Shown: piece by piece, positions 44,501-51,077 of the stretch
Numbering within the stretch: the stretch's first letter is position 1
How the letters are laid out: every line of letters starts with the position of its first letter
NCBI GenBank assembly: GCA_001799895.1
Contig: MGUI01000016.1
Coordinates: 1-59,680, forward strand
Reading direction: 5' to 3'
DNA from: Elusimicrobia bacterium GWD2_63_28
GTDB taxonomy: Bacteria; Elusimicrobiota; Elusimicrobia; Elusimicrobiales; UBA9959
DNA length: 59,680 nucleotides
Notes under the pieces: model-generated
What the model saw: the letters and a program-made list of their open reading frames with translations, nothing else
The model's database searches: none
What the model was told of the DNA's origin: nothing
Made by a program: the position numbers and the translations under genes

Positions 44501-44822
44501 TCTGCACGTGCAGGTTGTAGTAGTTGGCCAGCAGGTCTTCCAGTATCGCTCCGGCCTTGGCCTTCAGCTCCGGCATCTTCAGGCTGGTATCCGCCAGCAG
44601 CTGCGTGGTTTCATTGCAGACCTCGGCGGAGGCGGACTTCTTCAGCCAGGAGAGGATGCGCTCCTTCATCTCCTTGGCGGCGTTGTTGGTGAAGGTGACG
44701 GCGAGTATGCTTTCCGGCCGGTTGCCGGCCAGCAGCAGGCGCACGTAGCGGCGGGTCAGGGCGTGCGTCTTGCCCGAGCCCGCCGAGGCGCTTATAAGGA
44801 TTATTTCGCTCTTTTTATCCAT
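41595..44822 (-). CDS. addA: AddA-like UvrD-family helicase with C-terminal nuclease
   Basis: The 1075-residue protein starts with motif I SASAGSGKTHALTRRY and has motif Ia FTNNAAKEM, LIDEFQDTDPLQWR (motif II) and VMTFHKSKGLGYPVV (motif V). The C terminus carries AIIVDFKTG of a RecB-type nuclease. With addB it forms the Gram-positive/alpha-type alternative to RecBCD. A family A palindrome lies 52-98 nt before the ATG. Confidence 0.94.
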   Translation of the reverse strand: MDKKSEIILISASAGSGKTHALTRRYVRLLLAGNRPESILAVTFTNNAAKEMKERILSWLKKSASAEVCNETTQLLADTSLKMPELKAKAGAILEDLLANYYNLHVQTIDSFLNRIAMAAAGELGMPLNPDITMSHKRLVDVALYSILSKETGNHLSKQEIDDFLKSLPPGESYPWDPVEKMREIYANLLTFEGKSDGRVVPADIDEREVQAAKDAVTEKSADFLALLDTRTHTYANKSKPKEIKFYADTLKSGVREAVQSGNHVRIADAYTMEYGFLNGGKVRSAGIPPELDGPMREVGAAIGTYYRLHAYHRLNGFVRLYGKFKDELERIKSGLEDVAHIDDIAKKLTAYLKKTDSAAVPEVYIRLGERVEHFLIDEFQDTDPLQWRAMLPLVQEALARGGSLFMVGDIKQAIYMFRYADYKIMRQFIEVIEGRDDGDDVLGMSAIVAMTEEGSHTVESLKSNHRSGEVIVDYAEELFKKRLPAHKEGEILSPGSDLTGLTSYEQHAEPAKKGTGLVREIIFSRKAIKEAAAEAEEGEAESAGDAVDRVVGDKVVELIKDAHARYRYDQIAVLAPQNKNIRGVVSWLNAAGLPVASMSSLDIRERPVVAELIALFTFLEFPGDDIAFLNFACGDIFLKASGLKKDDVLAAGAEHREKHHGKGKPLYTTFKDKHPDAWERLVEPLFAKVGYLPVYELASLAFSSLKLFERFKYESCFLVKFLEVLSSLQGKGAADARSFINFASDDGEDAAGAFSIELPEYIDAVRVMTFHKSKGLGYPVVINLLYEKTGQGGSAADRNIFYDKSDPDKVKIVYIKSDYTEWDPELKKIYEAREADEKVQALNELYVVTTRPKNELSNLVIRNSDEQGKGAAAKFHYVFADCERGAPDPAAVATPPAHQPSEIIQPAFPEPEISRQGLTLEAYRNTQRGLLFHDILMRIDWVDGDLKARLEHAFDACAWRYSPGLRREKTKISEKLSSLLGKPGIAEFFTKKTGRALKRETEFISGPEAGKLRRLDRLLLDADKAIIVDFKTGVEHAGYEEKLRKYADVVTDATGLPAEGWLIYLDEEKAEQVI

Positions 44823-44873
44823 GCCAGTCTTCCCGCCGTAATAATTCTACTTTTTCTGGGCCGGCCTTACGTA

Positions 44874-44920
44874 AATAGCATAGCACCTTACCCCGACAAG
44901 GGCGTGTCGCATAGGGGTAA
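44874..44920 (-). promoter_or_regulatory. Family A palindrome upstream of addA
   Basis: CGACA-n6-TGTCG nested in longer arms TTACCCC/GGGGTAA, followed toward addA by TGCTATGCTATTTAC. Confidence 0.6.
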
Positions 44921-44973
44921 GTGTATCGCGGCGGCAAAAAAATATAAACTATAGGCAGGAGCAAAACCAGACT

Positions 44974-45183
44974 ATGATCACATTACCCAGACTACGCTGC
45001 CCCAACTGCGGCAAAGCTATGGGCCCGGTAAGCGCCAAGGAAATTCCGCCCGCCAATAAATTTGAAGAGTGCCTGCGGCGCTGCGAGAAGTGCAGGATAG
45101 GCGCCAGCAATGCCAAGAACCCCGCCAAGGTGAAGTTCATCCACGCCGACCAGCCTCAGGAACCCGCGCCCCCGAAGCCTTAG
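44974..45183 (+). CDS. Small zinc-ribbon-like protein
   Basis: A 69-residue protein with C-P-N-C-G at 9-13 and C-E-K-C at 37-40, a likely four-Cys zinc site, and a Pro-rich C terminus. It is the only plus-strand gene in a long minus-strand run. An AGGAG lies about 12 nt before the ATG, slightly far. It ends 4 nt inside the convergent mutT gene. No function is assigned. Confidence 0.55.
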   Translation: MITLPRLRCPNCGKAMGPVSAKEIPPANKFEECLRRCEKCRIGASNAKNPAKVKFIHADQPQEPAPPKP

Positions 45184-45557
45184 CCGGCCAGGAGCTTCAC
45201 GACGGGGATATCGGCGCTGGAGAAATCGTATTTGCCCAGGTCTCCGGGGGCCACCCACTCAATGCGGTCGTGGTCGTTCAGCTTGAACTCCCCGGCTATG
45301 TGCTCCGCCCGGTAAACCAGCAATTCTATCGGCAGGTGCTTGTACTCGAAACGGCTGGAGCACACAAAAGCGCCGATCTTCGTATCCACGCCGAACTCTT
45401 CCATCAGTTCGCGCCGCAGGCAGGCTTCGGGCGTCTCGCCCTGCTCCAGCTTGCCGCCGGGGAATTCCCATTTGCCGGCCAGCACGTCCCCGCGCCTGCG
45501 CTGGGCTATCAGTATCTTGCCGTCCTTCTCAATAACCGCTGCGGTAACTTGTTTCAT
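45180..45557 (-). CDS. mutT: MutT-type Nudix hydrolase (8-oxo-dGTP diphosphatase)
   Basis: Sanitises oxidised nucleotides. The 125-residue protein has a full Nudix box (GGKLEQGETPEACLRREL then MEEFGV) and the MutT N terminus (VTAAVIEKDGKILIAQRRRG, GKWEFPGG). The start at 45557 is set by homology and by its TGATG overlap with the stop of the oxoprolinase fusion gene. Longer in-frame starts upstream would lie inside that gene. Confidence 0.92.
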   Translation of the reverse strand: MKQVTAAVIEKDGKILIAQRRRGDVLAGKWEFPGGKLEQGETPEACLRRELMEEFGVDTKIGAFVCSSRFEYKHLPIELLVYRAEHIAGEFKLNDHDRIEWVAPGDLGKYDFSSADIPVVKLLAG

Positions 45558-47140
45558 CAGGCGGCCTGGCGGAGTTTTTCCAGCACGGCCTCTTTCTGCC
45601 GGGCGAATTCGCGGGCCTGCTCCAGGGTTACCAGGGCGAAGTGTATGGGCTGGTTGGGGGCGTACTGGCCCAGCAGGTCTATGTCGGCCGAGATCACGTT
45701 GAAGATGCGCGGGTAGCCGCCGGTGGTCTGGCGGTGGCGCAGCAAAATGATGGGGCTCTCGGGCGTCAGCTGTATGGTGCCGTCGGCCACGGCCCCGGAG
45801 ATCATGTTGCCCATATTGCAGGTCAGCCCCGGCTCGCCGGCCAGGCGTATGCCCATCTTGTCCATTTTGAAAGTGGTGTGCCACTGGGTCAGGAAGAACA
45901 GCCCGGGCTGTTTCAGGCACTTGTATTCCGGCCCGGGGATCACGCGGATGCGCCCCTGCGGGTCGGCCCAGCCGCTGACGGAGGCGAAAGGCACCGCCTC
46001 CCCCGGCCCGGGGCCGCCGCCGTCGCGCCCCCTGAAACAGAAATAGGTCTGCAGGCCGTAGAGCTTATTGCCGAAAGTGATCCTGTCGCCGGCCTCGCCC
46101 GCGTAGACGCGGCTGTGCTCCACCGGGGAGGGCTCACCGGTACCGTGGTGAAGGAAGGCCTCCAGCCGGGCGCCGGTCAGTACAAAACAGCCGGGTGTCA
46201 GCAGTTCCAGCTCCGGCGGGCCGAGTATCTCCAGGGCCGGGCTGTTTTCAGGGTTGCCCAGCATTAAATTGCCGCGCCGCAGCGAGAAGCAGTCCATGGC
46301 TCCGCCAGGCGAAACGCCTATATGTTGCCTGCCGTAAGCGGGCAAGCCTGCGGTGCCGCAGAAGCCGGGCTTCACCAGGCGGATATTGCCCCTCACGCCG
46401 GAGGCCGCGGCGGCCTTTTCGGCCTGCTCTATGGCCGGGCGCAGGCGCCGGGCCAGTTCCAGGGCTATCGCCGAATCAGAATGTATGCAGACGGTGTCGG
46501 CCTTTATATTTTTCCAGGAGGGCTTGGCCGGGTCGCCGCTGACATTTATCCTGCCGCGCTGTATGATCTCGTCGGCCTGGGCCAGGGCTTCGTTCACGTC
46601 GGTTATCACGGCGTTGGGCGCGGAGCGGCACACCAGGCGCAAATGGCCGGCGGCCTCGTCGTAAGAATAGCGGCGGTCCAGGAAGGCCTCGCGCAGCACG
46701 GTGATGCCCAGCTTGTACACGGCAGCGGCCAGCTCGGAATCGGCCGGGGCCAGCACGCCCAGCACGCCGGAGCGCTGCAGCCAGCCGGCCAGCAGGGCGG
46801 CCAGCTTTGCGTCGCGGCAGGCCTGGTTGTAAAGAGCGCCGTGGAGTTTCACCAGCGTAACGCCGGGCAGCAGCGCCAGCTGCGCGTCCAGCGCGGCCAG
46901 CAGGTCCTCGTCGGAAATCTGCATGCTGGCGCGGCCGAAATTGGGTTTGTCGGGGTAGGAGAGGTGCGCCGCTATGCGCACGCCGCGCTGTTCGGCCAGC
47001 GCGCGGAAGGCCGCAACGCTTTCCCTGTCGCCGGCGTGGCCGTCGCAGGCTATGTTGGCGATGTGGATGAACTCCATCAGCGCGCGGTCGCCCTCGTGCA
47101 GATGGCCCTGTTCGCCTATGTCGCAGTTTATCAGTATCAT
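45557..47140 (-). CDS. 5-Oxoprolinase fusion protein: PxpA domain joined to PxpC domain
   Basis: ATP-dependent 5-oxoprolinase opens pyroglutamate to glutamate. Residues 1-243 match PxpA (LamB/YcsF): LINCDIGEQGHLHEGD, ANIACDGHAGD, VKLHGALYNQA. Residues 252-520 match PxpC (KipA, carboxyltransferase-like): IGVSPGGAMDCFSLRRGN, LEILGPPELEL, RQTTGGYPRI. The two are normally separate polypeptides or fused as PxpB-PxpC. The frame is continuous through an Ala-rich linker. It overlaps pxpB by 4 nt (ATGA) and mutT by 1 nt. Confidence 0.92.
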   Translation of the reverse strand: MILINCDIGEQGHLHEGDRALMEFIHIANIACDGHAGDRESVAAFRALAEQRGVRIAAHLSYPDKPNFGRASMQISDEDLLAALDAQLALLPGVTLVKLHGALYNQACRDAKLAALLAGWLQRSGVLGVLAPADSELAAAVYKLGITVLREAFLDRRYSYDEAAGHLRLVCRSAPNAVITDVNEALAQADEIIQRGRINVSGDPAKPSWKNIKADTVCIHSDSAIALELARRLRPAIEQAEKAAAASGVRGNIRLVKPGFCGTAGLPAYGRQHIGVSPGGAMDCFSLRRGNLMLGNPENSPALEILGPPELELLTPGCFVLTGARLEAFLHHGTGEPSPVEHSRVYAGEAGDRITFGNKLYGLQTYFCFRGRDGGGPGPGEAVPFASVSGWADPQGRIRVIPGPEYKCLKQPGLFFLTQWHTTFKMDKMGIRLAGEPGLTCNMGNMISGAVADGTIQLTPESPIILLRHRQTTGGYPRIFNVISADIDLLGQYAPNQPIHFALVTLEQAREFARQKEAVLEKLRQAA

Positions 47141-47790
47141 TCTTCCGCCCTTGTGAACAGCACCGTGTCGCCGGGCTCTATGGGGTAGAGCAGCTCGGGC
47201 TGCGTCATGCCCAAAATGTTCCAGCCGCCGGGCGAGGTCTGCGGGTACACGCCGGTCTGCTCGCCGCCTATGGCCACGGCGCCGGCGGGCACGGCCAGGC
47301 GCGGCGAGTCCAGCCGCGGCGTAACCAGGCTGCTGTCGAGGCCGAGCAAATACGGGAAATGGGGGCGGAAGCCTATCATGGCCACCAGGTATTCGGGGCT
47401 GGTGTGGCGCCGCACTACCTCGTCGATGGTTATCTTGGCGTGGTCGGCCACGCGCTGCAAGTCCTCGCCGTTATAAACGACGGGCAGCACGTGCCTCGCC
47501 GAGCGCACCAGCAATTTGGCTTCGGCAGCGGGCATGGCGGCCAGGCAGCCGTCCACCACGGCGCGCACGGCGTCCCAGTCGCACAGCGGGTCGGCGTGGG
47601 CGGCCAGGGCGGTGTAGGAGGGCACCAAATCGTGCACGCCCAGCCGCGCCAGCTCTTCGTTCTTGTGGAGCTGGCGGTAAATGTAGAGCACCTGCAGCGA
47701 GGTCAGGCGGTCTATCTTCTCGCCGAGCTGCCAGCAAAGGCAGGCGTCGCCCAGGAAATAGGTGGTGCAGGGTTTAACCGGCGTCATCAT
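47137..47790 (-). CDS. pxpB: 5-Oxoprolinase subunit B (KipI-like)
   Basis: The 217-residue protein has the conserved VVYNGEDLQRVADH, GFRPHFPYLLGL and PGGWNILGMTQPELL of PxpB/KipI. Together with the downstream PxpA-PxpC fusion it supplies all three parts of the oxoprolinase. It is the first gene of the pxpB-pxpAC-mutT operon. Confidence 0.93.
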   Translation of the reverse strand: MMTPVKPCTTYFLGDACLCWQLGEKIDRLTSLQVLYIYRQLHKNEELARLGVHDLVPSYTALAAHADPLCDWDAVRAVVDGCLAAMPAAEAKLLVRSARHVLPVVYNGEDLQRVADHAKITIDEVVRRHTSPEYLVAMIGFRPHFPYLLGLDSSLVTPRLDSPRLAVPAGAVAIGGEQTGVYPQTSPGGWNILGMTQPELLYPIEPGDTVLFTRAEE

Positions 47791-47815
47791 AAAATATTAT
47801 CCCCCCGAACAGCCG

Positions 47816-48952
47816 CTAGTCAGCCTCCGGCGCCGCCACATTCTTGCTGTTACAGGCCGAGTTGTAAATTGCCGCCATCGACACAGCGTAGTCCTGTAAT
47901 TCGGCTTCGCTAAGTTCAGCCAGAGGGATTACGGTCCGATTCCCCCCGGCGTAAAACTTCTTGTCCCCACTGGCGGGAAAGTGCCGCCGGGCGGACTCGG
48001 GGATCCACTTAGAATCCTTTATAAACGCGTACAGCTCCGGCTTGCCGCCGTCGTTGGAAAGGGTAAAGAAGCAGACCATATTGGCCTGCAGTTCGTCGGG
48101 ATAAGCGGGAGGGATATTCAAGGTGGGCGAGTAGCCGTAGATGGTGCGCACGCGCGCGCCCCAGGTTATCCCGGGCTTATTGCCGATCAGCGCCAGGGTT
48201 TTCTCCCAGAATACGTCGAACTTGGGAATCAACTGGGAAAGGCCGTCTTCAGCCCATTTGGCTTTCGTTTTAGCCAGGCGTTCGGTATATTCTTCCGGCG
48301 TATGCCTGCGGTTCAATTTGAATAAATATTTTTCCTGCTCTTCAGGGGAGATCTTCTTGATCTCTGAAATTTCGAACAACAGCCCGTCGGTGTAGCGCTG
48401 CCCCTTGGGGTAGCATTTGCCGTCCGCGCCGAGGGCGGTGTACTTGCCGTCCTTCACCTCGAGGAGTTTTCCGACGTACTCGTGGCCGGGCGACATTCTA
48501 AAGTTAACGAACTGGCCGTACGTTAAGCCGTCTGCCAGGGGCGGCGGCGCATACAGGTCCATGGAGGCTATGGAAACCCACCACGCCTCTTTGTGCGCGC
48601 GCACCAGCTTCGCCTTGCCGTGCGCGTGGTCCAGGTCGGTAATGACGCCGAAATTGCCGGTGTTCCGGCAGACCGCCACCGCGCCGATGCGGATATTGGG
48701 GTAATCGCCAGGCTTCACCGGGGCGTCGGGAACAGGTTCGCTCTTGAAATTCTTGCGCTCCGAAGCGATCACGTCCGTAAAGAGGGCGGACTCGGCTTCC
48801 GAGGCCGGCTCCAGGTAGGCCGCGTCGAAGGTAGAGGGCTTAAGCCGCAGGTCTTTGAGCGTAATATACTTGTCGATATTGGCGACGAAGCCGCAGAAGT
48901 TCATCTTCGGGTTCTTCAGGACGTCATACCGGGAGATCTTTGATTTATCCAT
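47816..48952 (-). CDS. Conserved-looking cytoplasmic protein of unknown function
   Basis: A 378-residue protein without signal peptide or membrane segments. It contains VAVCRNTGNFGVITDLDHAH, which resembles a small beta-barrel reader or KOW-like segment, and a repeat of similar type (GQFVNFRMSPGHEYVGKLL). No catalytic motif is evident. It starts 9 nt after the DnaQ-like exonuclease gene and is probably coexpressed. No family is recognised. Confidence 0.75.
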   Translation of the reverse strand: MDKSKISRYDVLKNPKMNFCGFVANIDKYITLKDLRLKPSTFDAAYLEPASEAESALFTDVIASERKNFKSEPVPDAPVKPGDYPNIRIGAVAVCRNTGNFGVITDLDHAHGKAKLVRAHKEAWWVSIASMDLYAPPPLADGLTYGQFVNFRMSPGHEYVGKLLEVKDGKYTALGADGKCYPKGQRYTDGLLFEISEIKKISPEEQEKYLFKLNRRHTPEEYTERLAKTKAKWAEDGLSQLIPKFDVFWEKTLALIGNKPGITWGARVRTIYGYSPTLNIPPAYPDELQANMVCFFTLSNDGGKPELYAFIKDSKWIPESARRHFPASGDKKFYAGGNRTVIPLAELSEAELQDYAVSMAAIYNSACNSKNVAAPEAD

Positions 48953-48961
48953 AGTTGCCGT

Positions 48962-49600
48962 TTAGCGGGCGGGGAGACCGCTGTCCGCCCCTTCTATCAG
49001 CCCGCGCCGCTTGAGTTCCCAGAAACACTTGGCCGTGGCGGCCACGTCGGAGGACGCGTCATGCGCCCCCTCAAAATCCGCCCCGAATAATTTCTGGTGC
49101 AGCTCGGTCAGCTTGGGCCACTTGTAGCCGCGGGGCCCGGGGATGGCGCAGTACTCTGTGGTGCTGTGCATGGTGCAGATCTTGTACTTGGAAGCGGGGA
49201 TGTCCGGCAGGTTATTGCGCAGCAGCTCGGCGCCCACTATCTTCTCGTCGAAGCTCATATTGTGCGCCACCAGGAATTTGGCCCGGTCCAGCTGGGCTTT
49301 GAAATCCCGCAGCACGAGGGCCAGTTCTTTGCCCTCTGCCTGCGCGCGCTCGGTGGTAATGCCGTGTATGCGCGACGCGTCAGCGGGGATGGCGAAACCT
49401 TCGGGCTTTATTATGGTGTTTACCGAGGTGAGCAGGTTCCCCTCGCCGTCGTAGGCCAGGTAAGCCAGCTGCACCAGCCTGGGCCAGTTGTCCAGGGCGG
49501 TCACTGGCGCCTGCCAGCTGCGCGGCAGGCCGGTGGTTTCGGTATCGAAGAACAGATACAGGGGCTCGGGCGCGATCTCGGGAAATAGTTCAAGCTGCAT
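48962..49600 (-). CDS. DnaQ-like 3'-5' exonuclease (DEDDh)
   Basis: A 212-residue stand-alone exonuclease with Exo I FFDTETTGLP, Exo II HNMSFDEKI and Exo III HDASSDVAATAKCF, giving the D-E-D-D-h set. It may proofread as a free epsilon-like subunit or degrade DNA/RNA ends; no polymerase gene is adjacent. It precedes a 378-residue unknown protein in a likely two-gene operon. Confidence 0.93.
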   Translation of the reverse strand: MQLELFPEIAPEPLYLFFDTETTGLPRSWQAPVTALDNWPRLVQLAYLAYDGEGNLLTSVNTIIKPEGFAIPADASRIHGITTERAQAEGKELALVLRDFKAQLDRAKFLVAHNMSFDEKIVGAELLRNNLPDIPASKYKICTMHSTTEYCAIPGPRGYKWPKLTELHQKLFGADFEGAHDASSDVAATAKCFWELKRRGLIEGADSGLPAR

Positions 49601-49649
49601 AGTTTATGGCGGCTCTCTCTCCGCTCAGCAAAATATTATCAAATCCCCT

Positions 49650-49672
49650 CTATCGAGGCTTCGCCTCGATAG
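49650..49672. repeat. Family C palindrome, copy 5
   Basis: CTATCGAGGC/GCCTCGATAG with TTC loop, 16 nt after the TPR-protein stop. Confidence 0.92.
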
Positions 49673-49688
49673 GAAAACGGCGTCAGGC

Positions 49689-50975
49689 TTATTTACCCGG
49701 CCGCGGTTCCAGCTTGCGGGCCTTGGCGGAATCGGCCTTGGCCAGGTCGTAGTCGCCCCTGTCCTGGTAGATGGCGCCGCGGCTGCGGTAGGCGGCGGCG
49801 CAGCGCGGGTCGGCCTCTATGGCGGCGGCGTAGTCGGCCAGGGCGGACTTATAGTCCTCCAGCTCGGTATACACCTGCGCCCGGTTGCAGAACAGCTCCG
49901 CCGTAGGCGGCTCCAGCTCCACGGCCTCGTTAAAATCGGCCAGGGCTTTGTTCAGCTCGCCCAGTTCGTAATAGGCCATGCCGCGGCCGCAGTAATACAG
50001 CCCCACTTCGGCTTCAGGATCCAGCTCTATGCACTTTTCGAAATCCTTCAGCGCCAGCTCCGGCTTGCCGCTGCGCAGGTAGGCGTCGCCGCGGTTGAAG
50101 AGGTAGAGCGGGGTGCCGGGGTCCAGCCGCAGGGCTGCGGTGAAGTAGGCGGGGGCCTGCTGCTGGCTGCCGGGGGTGGCGCCCATGAGCAGGCCGAGGT
50201 TATTGTAGACGCCGCTTTCGCCGGGGCTATACTGCAGCGCCTTCAGCAGATCTTCCCCGGCCTTTTCCAAGTCCCCTTCTTCCTGGTAGATGAGGCCGCG
50301 GTTGTTATAGGCGTAGCCGCTCTTGGGGTCGTCCTTCAGTATCTTCGTGAACTGGGCGATGGCCTTCTCCGGCTGCTCCAGCTCCTGGTAAACCTGGCCC
50401 AGGCTGCCCAGTATTTCAGCGGAGCCGGGCTCCAGCTTGAGCGCGGCCTCGAAATCTTTCACGGCCTTCTCCAGCTGGTCCAGTTCGAAGTGCACCCAGG
50501 CCCGGTTGAACCAGGCCGAAGCGCCCTTGCTGTCCAGCTTTATGGCGCGGCTGAAATCTTCCAGGGCCAGTTCCAGCTCGCCGGTTTCGGCGTAGGCCTG
50601 GCCACGGTTATTATAGGTAGCGGCCATGGCGGGGTCTATCTTGAGGGCGCGGTTATAATCCGCGAAAGCCAGCTGGTACTTGCCGAGCTCGGCGTAGGCG
50701 TCGCCGCGGTTGCTGTAGAGGGCCGCGTCGCTGGGATTCATTTTGATGGCCCGGTTGAAATCCAGCAGGGCCTTTTCCGGCTGGCCCAGGTCCAAATAGC
50801 AGCAGCCCCTGTCGCTGTAGACTATGAAGTCCGCCTTGCCGGCGTCTATCGCTTTGGTGTAGCCGCTCACGGCCTTCTGCAGGGCCTTGTCGTCCAGGTG
50901 GCGTTCGGCGTCGTACCTGCTGAGCGCCCCGACAAAATAGTTTTTGATATTGGATAAGAGTTTATTGGTTTTCAT
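49689..50975 (-). CDS. TPR-repeat protein
   Basis: A 428-residue protein built almost wholly of about eleven tetratricopeptide repeats (for example AAYRSRGAIYQDRGDYDLAKA and AAIEADPRC-type units), preceded by ~35 non-repeat residues. No signal peptide or enzyme domain. TPR arrays hold protein complexes together; the partners are unknown. It is monocistronic between two sets of family C palindromes. Confidence 0.92.
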   Translation of the reverse strand: MKTNKLLSNIKNYFVGALSRYDAERHLDDKALQKAVSGYTKAIDAGKADFIVYSDRGCCYLDLGQPEKALLDFNRAIKMNPSDAALYSNRGDAYAELGKYQLAFADYNRALKIDPAMAATYNNRGQAYAETGELELALEDFSRAIKLDSKGASAWFNRAWVHFELDQLEKAVKDFEAALKLEPGSAEILGSLGQVYQELEQPEKAIAQFTKILKDDPKSGYAYNNRGLIYQEEGDLEKAGEDLLKALQYSPGESGVYNNLGLLMGATPGSQQQAPAYFTAALRLDPGTPLYLFNRGDAYLRSGKPELALKDFEKCIELDPEAEVGLYYCGRGMAYYELGELNKALADFNEAVELEPPTAELFCNRAQVYTELEDYKSALADYAAAIEADPRCAAAYRSRGAIYQDRGDYDLAKADSAKARKLEPRPGK

Positions 50976-51016
50976 TGGCTTTTTCCCGCTATAAGACTAT
51001 TTTATCTTATAAAGGT

Positions 51017-51039
51017 CTATCGAGGCTTCGCCTCGATAG
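51017..51039. repeat. Family C palindrome, copy 6
   Basis: CTATCGAGGC/GCCTCGATAG with TTC loop, 15 nt from another copy with a GAA loop. Confidence 0.92.
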
Positions 51040-51054
51040 GGAGGTGAAGCCTCG

Positions 51055-51077
51055 CTATCGAGGCGAAGCCTCGATAG
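51055..51077. repeat. Family C palindrome, copy 7, forming the end of dinG
   Basis: This copy lies inside the reading frame of dinG. It encodes the last residues SIEASPR and provides the TAG stop. Confidence 0.92.
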
